Of a stretch of DNA of 40,510 bases, positions 7,087 through 13,924 are shown piece by piece. The stretch comes from an uncultured Eubacteriales bacterium (GTDB lineage Bacteria > Bacillota > Clostridia > Christensenellales > CAG-138): assembly GCA_900540495.1 (NCBI GenBank), contig UQGA01000016.1, forward strand, positions 1-40,510, in the 5' to 3' direction. The notes below the pieces were generated by a model. It had not been told where the DNA came from. It did no database searches and saw only the letters and a program-made list of their open reading frames with translations. Position numbers and translations under genes: made by a program. Positions within the stretch are counted from its first letter, which is position 1. The number at the start of each line of letters is the position of its first letter.

Positions 7087-8484
7087 ATGGCAAACGGTAA
7101 GGATTTGCAGATGAATCCGCATACCAATCTTCTGAAGAAGAGCGAGTTCGATTATGTGTTGCAGGATGTGGCGGAACCGAACCTCTACCGCATCATATTC
7201 GACTATGAACATATTCCGCGCATTGCGTTCAACATGCGCCATGTGCCCATGGCCATGCCGGAGCAGATCTGGATTACGGACACGACGTTCCGCGACGGGC
7301 AGCAGTCGCGCGAACCGTATACGACCGAGCAGATCGTGGACATCTACGACATGCTCCATCGTCTCGGCGGCCCCAACGGCATCATCCGGCAGAGCGAATT
7401 CTTCCTGTATTCCAAGAAGGACCGGGACGCGGTGGTGCGCTGCATGGAGCGCGGGTACCGCTATCCGGAGGTCACCAGCTGGATACGCGCCTCCCGCAAG
7501 GATTTTGAGATGGTGAAGGAAATCGGCATGGCGGAAACGGGCATCCTCGTGAGCTGCTCGGACTATCATATCTTCTACAAGCTGAAGATGACGCGCAAGC
7601 AGGCCGTGGACCACTATGTGAGCATCGTGCGCGAGTGCATCGAAACGGGCGTGCGGCCGCGCTGCCATCTGGAGGATATCACGCGCGCCGATTTCTACGG
7701 CTTTGTGGTGCCGTTCGTGCTGGAGCTTTCCAAGCTCATGAAGGAATCGGGCGTGCCCATCAAGCTGCGCGCCTGCGATACGCTGGGCTATGGCGTGTCC
7801 ATCCCCGGCGCGGCCATGCCGCGCAGCGTCCCCGGCATCATCTACGGCCTGCGCCACCACGCGCGGTTCCCGTCGGAGCTGCTGGAGTGGCACGGGCACA
7901 ATGACTTTTACGGCGCGGTCACCAACTCCGTCACCGCATGGCTGTACGGCGCGGCGGCGGTCAACTGCTCGCTGCTGGGCATTGGCGAGCGCACGGGCAA
8001 CTGTCCGCTCGAGGCGATGGTCATCGAGTATGCGCAGTTGCGCGGCACGCTCGACGGCATGGAGCCGTCCGTCATCACGGAGATCGCGGAGTATTACCGC
8101 GACGTGCTGCACTACAACATCCCGCCGCAGACGCCGTTTGTGGGCTCCGACTTCAACGTGACCCGCGCCGGCGTGCATGCCGACGGCCTGCAGAAGAACG
8201 AGGAGATCTACAACATCTTCGACACGGGCACCATCCTGAACCGGCCGCCCATGGTCGCCATCAGCAATACCTCGGGCGTGTCCGGCATCGCGCACTGGAT
8301 CAACACGCATTACGGACTCAAGGACGAGCGCGCGCTCGACAAGACGCATCCGCTCGTGCAGGCGGTCAAGGCGTGGGTGGACGAAGAATATGCGGGCGGC
8401 CGCGTGACCGTCATCTCCAACGGCGAGCTGGAGCATGTCTCCGCACGCGAGGCGAAGAACCTCGGGATCGATCTGACCGCCTGA
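7087..8484 (+). CDS. Re-citrate synthase (isopropylmalate-synthase family)
   Basis: 465 residues of the DRE-TIM metallolyase superfamily: DTTFRDGQQ (65-73) is the metal/acyl-CoA site, with HLEDITRADFYGFV, ACDTLGYG, EWHGHNDF and LGIGERTGNCPLE further on. The order EQIWITDTTFRDGQQ...EQIVDIYDMLHRLGGPNGIIRQ...EFFLYS is, from memory, that of the Re-citrate synthase described in Clostridium kluyveri rather than LeuA. It also lacks the long C-terminal leucine-binding regulatory domain of LeuA. Predicted reaction: acetyl-CoA plus oxaloacetate to citrate with Re stereochemistry, feeding glutamate synthesis in anaerobes without Si-citrate synthase. The start at 7087 was chosen for its GGAGGTGA site; longer frames upstream run through the promoter. 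It is monocistronic. Automated annotation would probably call it 2-isopropylmalate or homocitrate synthase. Confidence 0.85.
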   Translation: MANGKDLQMNPHTNLLKKSEFDYVLQDVAEPNLYRIIFDYEHIPRIAFNMRHVPMAMPEQIWITDTTFRDGQQSREPYTTEQIVDIYDMLHRLGGPNGIIRQSEFFLYSKKDRDAVVRCMERGYRYPEVTSWIRASRKDFEMVKEIGMAETGILVSCSDYHIFYKLKMTRKQAVDHYVSIVRECIETGVRPRCHLEDITRADFYGFVVPFVLELSKLMKESGVPIKLRACDTLGYGVSIPGAAMPRSVPGIIYGLRHHARFPSELLEWHGHNDFYGAVTNSVTAWLYGAAAVNCSLLGIGERTGNCPLEAMVIEYAQLRGTLDGMEPSVITEIAEYYRDVLHYNIPPQTPFVGSDFNVTRAGVHADGLQKNEEIYNIFDTGTILNRPPMVAISNTSGVSGIAHWINTHYGLKDERALDKTHPLVQAVKAWVDEEYAGGRVTVISNGELEHVSAREAKNLGIDLTA

Positions 8485-8510
8485 GGCGGCACGAGCGAAA
8501 GAACCGGAAA

Positions 8511-8535
8511 GCCGCCCCCATGGGGGCGGCTTTTT
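8511..8535 (+). terminator. Terminator of Re-citrate synthase gene
   Basis: The perfect palindrome GCCGCCCCCATGGGGGCGGC (8511-8530) is followed by five T (8531-8535), 26 bp after the stop codon. Confidence 0.9.
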
Positions 8536-8568
8536 GCGGCGAAACGCGCCGATATCCGGGCGTATGCA

Positions 8569-8598
8569 GGCGGGGACGACCCCTTGGCCGTCCCCGCC
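8569..8598 (-). terminator. Strong hairpin after minus-strand operon, no U-tract
   Basis: GGCGGGGACG (8569-8578) pairs perfectly with CGTCCCCGCC (8589-8598) around a 10-nt loop, just past the end of the minus-strand gene at 8620. There is no T-run after it in that direction, so it may slow polymerase or protect a 3' end rather than terminate in the classical way. Confidence 0.35.
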
Positions 8599-8619
8599 GG
8601 TTATTTTGGACCTTCGCCT

Positions 8620-9144
8620 TCAGGCGTCTCCCTCCGGCGCGTCGTGCGCATCGTCCGACGGCTCGTCAAAATCGAACGCATCCACCGGCAGGATATGGCC
8701 GGCCTGGCGGTCCGGCTGGCCGCTCGACGAGGAACGGCGCGCATTGCGGTCGGTCAGCTTGCGCAGCTTGACGATCATCAGCACGATCAGGCCGATGACG
8801 ACGGCCATGCACACATAGGTGAGGATCGTCAGCACCATCGGCGTCAGGAAGCTGAAAAAGCCGAGGTCGTACCGGGCGACGATCTCCGTGACCTGCGGGG
8901 TGCTGTCGGTGGCCTCCTGCACGACCTGGGTGGTGTACAGGATCTCCGTGAGCGCGGAGACCACGCCGTTGAGCGTCATGGAGATGCCGAGCGCGAGATA
9001 GATCGCCCGCATGGTCTTCTGGAATTTTTCCTCCATGCCCTCCTTGACGTTGTCGACGGCGTAGAGCCGCCCCTTGCCGGTGATGCCGGCAATCAGGACG
9101 TAGACGCCCATGCCGAGCAGGATGACGTAGTACAATATACCCAT
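8620..9144 (-). CDS. Small membrane protein after cysS
   Basis: 174 residues, not recognised. A hydrophobic segment starts almost at residue 1 (ILYYVILLGMGVYVLIAGI), a second lies at about 46-68 (AIYLALGISMTLNGVV), and a long third at about 105-137 (FFSFLTPMVLTILTYVCMAVVIGLIVLMIV). A basic stop follows (KLRKLTDRNARR) and an acidic, Asp/Glu-rich cytoplasmic tail ends the protein. The ATG at 9144 has GGAGGAGGAAC before it; longer upstream frames overlap cysS. It begins 20 bp after cysS, so it is probably the third gene of the cysteine T-box operon. Nothing in it suggests a role in cysteine metabolism. Confidence 0.8.
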   Translation of the reverse strand: MGILYYVILLGMGVYVLIAGITGKGRLYAVDNVKEGMEEKFQKTMRAIYLALGISMTLNGVVSALTEILYTTQVVQEATDSTPQVTEIVARYDLGFFSFLTPMVLTILTYVCMAVVIGLIVLMIVKLRKLTDRNARRSSSSGQPDRQAGHILPVDAFDFDEPSDDAHDAPEGDA

Positions 9145-9164
9145 TTGTTCCTCCTCCGTTGGTT

Positions 9165-10556
9165 TTAGGACAGGGGTTTGAGCTTGGGCCCCTGCTTGGT
9201 ATCCTCTACGGCAAAGCCCATGGCCTTGAGCCGATCCCGGATCTCGTCCGCACGCGCGAAGTCGCGCGCGGCACGCGCCTGCTGCCGCTGTTCGAGCAGC
9301 TCGAGCGCCTCGGCGGGCGCCGCAGCGTCGCGCTTGTGCTGCAACAGCCCGAGCACGCCGCACAGCTGGTCGAACAGGGCGGCCGCCGCGTCGATGGCGT
9401 CGCCGCCGCGCGGCTGGGTGACGAATGTGTTGCAGGCGCGCGCGAGGTCGAACAGCGCGCCGAGCGCGTCAGCGGTGTTCAGATCGTCGTCCATTGCGGC
9501 CTCAAAGCGGTTGCGGAACCCGTCGAGTGAGGCCGTGAAAACCGTATCCTCCGGCGTTTCGTCCGCGCGCTGCGCTTCCGCAAGCCGTTCGCGCGCCGTG
9601 CGCAGCCGCGTGAGCGCCGCTTCCGCCTGCTGAATCAGCTCCCGCGAGAAGTTGACCGGGTTGCGGTAGTGCACCGAGAGCATGAACATGCGCACGGCTT
9701 CGAGGTCGAACTCCCGGGAAATATCGCGCACGGTGAAGAAGTTGCCGAGCGATTTGCTCATCTTCTGGTTGTCCACGTTGATGTAGCCGTTGTGCAGCCA
9801 GTAACGCGCAAAGGGCTTGCCGGTGGCCGCTTCGGACTGGGCGATCTCGTTCTCGTGGTGCGGGAAGATGAGGTCCTGCCCGCCGGCATGGATATCGAAC
9901 GACTCGCCGAGGAGGGCCATGCTCATGGCGCTGCACTCGATGTGCCAGCCCGGCCGGCCGCGGCCCCAGGGCGAGTCCCAGGCCGGCTCGCCGGGCTTTT
10001 CGCCCTTCCAGAGCGCAAAATCCAGCGGGTCCCGCTTGCCGTCGCCCGGCTCCACGCGCGCGCCGTTCTCCAGGTCGTCGATGTTCTGGCCGGACAGCTT
10101 GCCGTAACCGGGGAAGCTGCGCACGGAGAAGTATACGTCGCCGTTGCCGGGCGCATAGGCGTGGCCGCCGTCCACGAGCTTCTGCACGAGCGCGATGATT
10201 TCGGGGATATGTTCCGTCGCGCGCGGGTTGGCGCTTGCACGGGCAATGCCCAGCGCATCGGCGTCCCGATAGTATTCGGCGATGAACCGCTCGCCGAGCG
10301 CCGCGACGCTCGTGCCCTCCTCATTGGCGCGGCGGATCATCTTGTCGTCGATGTCGGTGAAGTTCTGCACGAACGTGACCGCATAGCCGCGATAGACCAG
10401 GTAGCGGCGCAGCGTGTCGAACACGATGAACGGCCGCGCGTTGCCGATGTGGAAGTAGTTGTAGACCGTCGGGCCGCAGGCGTACATGCTGATCCTGCCT
10501 GGCACGAGGGGTACGAGCTCCTCCTTCTTGCGGGTCATGGTATTGTAAAGCAGCAT
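9165..10556 (-). CDS. cysS: Cysteinyl-tRNA synthetase
   Basis: Class I aminoacyl-tRNA synthetase charging tRNA-Cys (EC 6.1.1.16). 463 residues, full length. The HIGH-type motif is FHIGNARP (HIGN at 36-39) and KMSKS is at 265-269 (KMSKSLGNFFTV). The catalytic zinc ligands are visible: Cys27 (MYACGPT), Cys208 (HIECSA) and His233 (FPHHENE). The C-terminal helical anticodon-binding part ends at LKAMGFAVEDTKQGPKL. Start ATG at 10556 with GGAGG before it. It follows cysE and has a promoter of its own (10577-10605), so it can be made both from the T-box transcript and independently. The start MLLYNTMTRKKEE is typical. Confidence 0.97.
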   Translation of the reverse strand: MLLYNTMTRKKEELVPLVPGRISMYACGPTVYNYFHIGNARPFIVFDTLRRYLVYRGYAVTFVQNFTDIDDKMIRRANEEGTSVAALGERFIAEYYRDADALGIARASANPRATEHIPEIIALVQKLVDGGHAYAPGNGDVYFSVRSFPGYGKLSGQNIDDLENGARVEPGDGKRDPLDFALWKGEKPGEPAWDSPWGRGRPGWHIECSAMSMALLGESFDIHAGGQDLIFPHHENEIAQSEAATGKPFARYWLHNGYINVDNQKMSKSLGNFFTVRDISREFDLEAVRMFMLSVHYRNPVNFSRELIQQAEAALTRLRTARERLAEAQRADETPEDTVFTASLDGFRNRFEAAMDDDLNTADALGALFDLARACNTFVTQPRGGDAIDAAAALFDQLCGVLGLLQHKRDAAAPAEALELLEQRQQARAARDFARADEIRDRLKAMGFAVEDTKQGPKLKPLS

Positions 10557-10576
10557 GATCGTTCCTCCGTTTTTGC

Positions 10577-10605
10577 ATTATATCATAGGTCGCGCCGTTT
10601 TCCAA
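10577..10605 (-). promoter_or_regulatory. Internal promoter for cysS
   Basis: On the minus strand TTGGAA (10605-10600), 17 bp, TATAAT (10582-10577), close upstream of the cysS ribosome site and downstream of the cysE stop. It would give cysS transcription independent of the T-box. Confidence 0.75.
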
Positions 10606-10656
10606 CGCCTCCGGCCGAAAACGCCGGGGCGGGATTTCCGGCGCCGCAAGCCCCGC

Positions 10657-11391
10657 TTACGGCGCCTGCCGCTGCTCGAGCGCCTCGATCCGCCGGAGCA
10701 GACTCTGGATCTGCTGTTGCACCGGGTCGGGCAGGTGGACCTGGTCGAGGTCGACGCCCGCTTCGCCCGCAGGCCGTCCCTCCGCGAGATGCTTTGCGGT
10801 CTCACAGACGGCGCGCCGCGCGCAGTCCGGCGCGTTGCGGTCGCAGAGAGGATCGCCGCAGCAGCGCGCCGGGCAGTCGTACAGGCGTGCCACATGGCCC
10901 GGCACGCCGACGACCGTCGCGCACGGCGGCACTTCGGAGAGCACTACGGCGCCGGCGCCGATTTTGGCGTAGTCGCCCACGGTAAACGGCCCGAGCACCG
11001 CGGCGCCGGCCGAGATGGTCACATGATTGCCGATGGTCGGGTGGCGCTTGCCGGTCTCCTTGCCCGTGCCGCCGAGCGTCGCCCCCTGATAGATCGTCAC
11101 ATCGTCACCGATCTCCGTCGTCTCGCCGATCACGACGCCGACGCCGTGGTCGATGAACAGGCGCTTGCCGATGCGCGCGGCGGGGTGGATGTCCACGCCC
11201 GTAAGGAACCGGCACCATTCGGACGTCAGCCGCGCGAGCGTGCGCAGGCCGTGCCGGTAGAGGAAGTGCGCGAACCGGTGCCAGCGCACGGCGTGAAAGC
11301 CCGGATAGCACAGGAACACCTCCCAGGCGCTGCGCGCAGCCGGGTCCCGGTCGAGCACACAACGGATGTCGCTTCGCAGCGTATCGAACAT
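10657..11391 (-). CDS. cysE: Serine O-acetyltransferase with cysteine-rich tail
   Basis: Makes O-acetylserine from serine and acetyl-CoA, the committed step of cysteine synthesis (EC 2.3.1.30). 244 residues. The N-terminal helical part is short, followed by the left-handed beta-helix: DIHPAARIGKRLFIDHG (conserved His82), IGETTEIGDDVTIYQGATLGGTGKETGKRHPTIG (His117), then GAGAVVLSEVPPCATVVGVPG. Start ATG at 11391 with GGAGG 7 nt before it; a longer frame would include T-box terminator sequence. Unusual: after the last hexapeptide repeat comes a segment with six Cys (residues 173, 177, 178, 183, 190, 196), before a helical end DPVQQQIQSLLRRIEAL. The usual clostridial tail carries far fewer Cys. 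It is the first gene of the T-box operon. Confidence 0.95.
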   Translation of the reverse strand: MFDTLRSDIRCVLDRDPAARSAWEVFLCYPGFHAVRWHRFAHFLYRHGLRTLARLTSEWCRFLTGVDIHPAARIGKRLFIDHGVGVVIGETTEIGDDVTIYQGATLGGTGKETGKRHPTIGNHVTISAGAAVLGPFTVGDYAKIGAGAVVLSEVPPCATVVGVPGHVARLYDCPARCCGDPLCDRNAPDCARRAVCETAKHLAEGRPAGEAGVDLDQVHLPDPVQQQIQSLLRRIEALEQRQAP

Positions 11392-11408
11392 ATCGTTTCC
11401 TCCACAAT

Positions 11409-11677
11409 AAAAAATGCACAAACGCCTTCATAAAGACGAATGTGCTTCGCGGTCCCACTTTACTTGGAAATTTGCATTTCCCACTCTGCGCCGGCGCATG
11501 ACCGGCCCGGCCTTAACGCGGCCACACGTCCGGCGATACTGGGGCGCATGCCCGTTGTCGCCGGCGGCTGCGGGAGGCACTTCTCCGCTGCTCCGTGCCG
11601 GGCCGGCTCACAGCCGACGGCCGACCCTCTCTGCTGGCGTTCGCTGCGGGTACTCTTTCCCGGTCGTTGCCTTTTCC
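11409..11677 (-). ncRNA. Cysteine T-box leader with terminator/antiterminator
   Basis: Leader RNA of the cysE-cysS operon. The T-box consensus is at 11461-11448 (minus strand AAAGTGGGACCGCG), whose bulge pairs with the uncharged tRNA-CCA end. Just after it is a terminator hairpin (11445-11416) and a U-run (11414-11409). Further 5' are Stem I features: AAAGAGTA, an AGAGAGGGTCGG block, and on the 3' side GAAGTGCCTC with TGC at 11579-11577, the likely cysteine specifier codon. Low charged tRNA-Cys should favour the antiterminator and read-through into cysE. The 5' end is inferred from the promoter. Confidence 0.9.
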
Positions 11678-11683
11678 GTACTT

Positions 11684-11713
11684 ACTATATGCGATGTGCC
11701 GGCCGATTGTCAA
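11684..11713 (-). promoter_or_regulatory. Promoter of the T-box operon
   Basis: Minus strand TTGACA (11713-11708), 18 bp, TATAGT (11689-11684). A near-consensus vegetative promoter, divergent from the nfeD promoter about 50 bp away. Confidence 0.85.
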
Positions 11714-11758
11714 GTGGGCGTAGGACGCAAAAAATTCATATTCAATTAATACAGAATA

Positions 11759-11767
11759 TGGTATACT
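11759..11767 (+). promoter_or_regulatory. Extended -10 promoter for nfeD-floA operon
   Basis: TGGTATACT (11759-11767) is an extended -10 element in AT-rich DNA. No good -35 is seen at the right distance, which is common for extended -10 promoters. Confidence 0.6.
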
Positions 11768-11800
11768 AAATTTATAAGAATGGGCAAGGAGGATCGTGAC

Positions 11801-12316
11801 GTGACGACGCTGCTTGAGATCTTTGGCCCGGTGGCCATTCCTACCCTTATCTGCCTGGCGGCAGGGTTGTTGCTGCTGCTCATCGAGATGTTTACGCCGG
11901 GCTTTGGCGTGCCGGGTCTGCTCGGCCTGCTGCTGCTTGCGGCGGTCATCGTGATGCAGCTCTTCTTCGGCTCGAAAACCACCGCAATCTATGTCTCCGC
12001 CATCGTCCTGGTCATCATCGTCCTGGCGCTGCTGCTGTTCATCCGTTCGCTGCAGCAGGGACGGCTGTCGAAATCGTTCGCCGTCCTCGACGAGAAAATC
12101 GAGGCCAATTCGACCTCGCTCTCGAGCGAGGAGGAGCAGAGCAACGTCGGCAAGCGGGGCGTTACCGTCACGCCGCTGCGCCCGGCAGGCATCGCGGAGT
12201 TCGACGGCCGGCGCATGGACGTCATGACTGGCGGCGCGTTTCTCGACGCGGGCGTGCCCGTGGTCATCACGGACGTACAGGGCCTGCACGTGCTTGTAAA
12301 GCCGGTGGAGGAATAG
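11801..12316 (+). CDS. NfeD-family membrane protein
   Basis: 171 residues. Three hydrophobic segments in the first half (about 10-30, 36-56 and 61-82) are followed by a soluble C-terminal domain containing GKRGVTVTPLRPAGIAEFDGRRMDV. That is the OB-fold signature of NfeD proteins (RPAG..F.G.R.DV...G.FI..G). This is the short form, without the ClpP-like protease domain. I chose GTG at 11801 because AAGGAGG (11786-11792) lies 8 nt before it; the ATG at 11780 is upstream of that site and would leave no ribosome site. NfeD proteins travel with flotillin-type stomatins, and floA is indeed next. Likely role: a partner of FloA in membrane microdomains. Confidence 0.9.
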   Translation: MTTLLEIFGPVAIPTLICLAAGLLLLLIEMFTPGFGVPGLLGLLLLAAVIVMQLFFGSKTTAIYVSAIVLVIIVLALLLFIRSLQQGRLSKSFAVLDEKIEANSTSLSSEEEQSNVGKRGVTVTPLRPAGIAEFDGRRMDVMTGGAFLDAGVPVVITDVQGLHVLVKPVEE

Positions 12317-12373
12317 TTTCTCGCCTTATCGCGGGCGGGGCCCGCGCAACCGAAACAGAACAAGGAGGTATTT

Positions 12374-13372
12374 ATGGAGTACATCATCCCGGTCGTCATC
12401 ATTATCGCCGCCATCCTTTTCCTCGTGCTGTTCTTCACGTTTGTGCCGCTCGGCCTGTGGATTTCTGCGCGGGCTTCCGGCGTGCATATCGGCATCTTCC
12501 AGCTCGTCGGCATGCGGATCCGCAAGGTCATCCCCTCGCGCATCGTCAGCCCGCTCATCAAGGCCACCAAGGCCGGCCTTACGGTATCGATCAACAAGCT
12601 GGAGGCGCACTATCTGGCGGGCGGCAACGTGGATCGCGTGATCAACGCGCTCATCGCCGCGCAGCGCGCCGGCATCCCGCTTGATTTTGAAAAGTCCTGC
12701 GCGATCGATCTGGCCGGGCGCGACGTGCTCAACGCCGTGCAGATGAGCGTCAACCCGAAGGTGATCGAAACGCCGGTCATCGCGGCGGTGGCCATGGACG
12801 GCATCGAGCTGCGCGCCAAGGCGCGGGTCACCGTGCGCGCCAATATCGACCGCCTCGTGGGCGGCGCCGGCGAGGAGACGATCATCGCCCGCATTGGCGA
12901 AGGCATCGTCACCACGGTCGGCTCCTCCGCAAGCCACAAGGAGGTGCTCGAGAATCCGGACCTCATCTCCCGCACCGTGTTGAACAAGGGCCTCGACGCG
13001 GGCACCGCATTTGAGATCCTGTCCATCGATATCGCGGATGTGGACGTGGGCCGCAACGTCGGCGCGCAGTTGCAGATCGATCAGGCGGAGGCGGACAAGC
13101 GCATCGCGCAGGCGCTCGCCGAGGAGCGGCGGGCCATGGCCGTCGCGCAGGAGCAGGAGAACCTTGCCGCCGTGCAGGGCATGCGCGCGCGCGTGATCGA
13201 GGCCGAGGCCGAGGTGCCCAAGGCCATCGCCACCGCATTCCGCGAGGGCAAGCTTGGCGTCATGGACTATTACAACATGCAGAACATCATCTCCGACACC
13301 GAGATGCGCAACGCCATCTCCCGTGGAACCGCGCCTGCGCCGCGCAACGCCGGGGAGCAGGAGGGAAAATAA
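12374..13372 (+). CDS. floA: Flotillin-like protein FloA
   Basis: 332 residues, matching B. subtilis YqfA/FloA, a membrane scaffold protein linked to lipid microdomains. An N-terminal membrane hairpin (about residues 4-28) is followed by the SPFH/PHB domain: KAGLTVSINKLEAHYLAGGNVDRVINALIAAQRAGI, then LAGRDVLNAVQMSVNPKVIETP, and later the long Ala/Glu-rich coiled coil (QAEADKRIAQALAEERRAMAVAQEQENLAAVQ). The C-terminus ISDTEMRNAI is a family signature. AAGGAGGT precedes the ATG. Start is 57 bp after nfeD, and the next gene follows by 18 bp. Confidence 0.96.
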   Translation: MEYIIPVVIIIAAILFLVLFFTFVPLGLWISARASGVHIGIFQLVGMRIRKVIPSRIVSPLIKATKAGLTVSINKLEAHYLAGGNVDRVINALIAAQRAGIPLDFEKSCAIDLAGRDVLNAVQMSVNPKVIETPVIAAVAMDGIELRAKARVTVRANIDRLVGGAGEETIIARIGEGIVTTVGSSASHKEVLENPDLISRTVLNKGLDAGTAFEILSIDIADVDVGRNVGAQLQIDQAEADKRIAQALAEERRAMAVAQEQENLAAVQGMRARVIEAEAEVPKAIATAFREGKLGVMDYYNMQNIISDTEMRNAISRGTAPAPRNAGEQEGK

Positions 13373-13390
13373 CGTAAAGGGGAGAATTCC

Positions 13391-13912
13391 ATGGAAATTC
13401 TCGTCATTCTGGCATTGATCGCCTGGGTGGTGACGAGCGCGGCGTCGCGCAGCAAACGTCGCCGGGCGGAGGACGCGCGCCGGCAGCGCGTCCTCCGGGA
13501 AATGGAACGACAGGCGCCCGCGCCGTCCGCCGCGCCGCAAAGGCCGCCGGCAACGCCGCTCGTGCAGCCGACGGTCCGGCCCGCCACGCCGTCCGCCGCG
13601 CCGCAGCGGCCGCATGTCGTGCAGCCAAGCCGCGCCACGGGGCATGCGCATACCGAGAGCAGCATGACCGGCTTTGAGGCCTGCCCGCCCGGAGCGGATC
13701 GCCCGCTTGCGGAGCGGCTCGCCGCGTTTAAGGCGGCCAAGGCCGCCGCGAAAGACGCGCCGCGCCCAGCGGCGCCCGTCGGGAGGGAAACAGCCCCCCG
13801 CCCGGCCGTACTGCCTGCGCAGGCACCCTTCCGGTTTGATCCGGCGGAGGCGCGCAACGGGCTGATCTATGCGGAGATTCTGGGCAAGCCCAAGGCTTTG
13901 CGGCACAGGTAA
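13391..13912 (+). CDS. Small membrane-anchored protein of the floA operon
   Basis: 173 residues. One N-terminal membrane anchor (MEILVILALIAWVVTSAAS), a strongly basic stretch (RSKRRRAEDARRQRVLREMER), then a long Pro/Ala-rich linker (about 42-150). The end is a conserved-looking motif, RNGLIYAEILGKPKALRHR. Short anchored proteins ending in an ILG-PKALR-type motif are, from memory, found after floA in other clostridia, but I know of no assigned function. The linker is low-complexity and contains near-repeats of SAAPQRP. GGAGAATTCC before the ATG is an acceptable ribosome site. Likely translated with floA; it may tether something to FloA domains (inference). Confidence 0.8.
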   Translation: MEILVILALIAWVVTSAASRSKRRRAEDARRQRVLREMERQAPAPSAAPQRPPATPLVQPTVRPATPSAAPQRPHVVQPSRATGHAHTESSMTGFEACPPGADRPLAERLAAFKAAKAAAKDAPRPAAPVGRETAPRPAVLPAQAPFRFDPAEARNGLIYAEILGKPKALRHR

Positions 13913-13924
13913 AGACGCTTACAT

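Noticed and set aside
2108..8436. Very long antisense frames opposite ade, xdhA and the citrate synthase gene (for example 3805-5415 and 7063-8436)
   Set aside because: Shadows of well-identified genes in high-GC DNA; rich in His, Arg, Asp and Val without any family motif.
7087..8484. Calling this gene leuA or nifV
   Set aside because: No LeuA C-terminal regulatory domain, and motif order fits Re-citrate synthase better.
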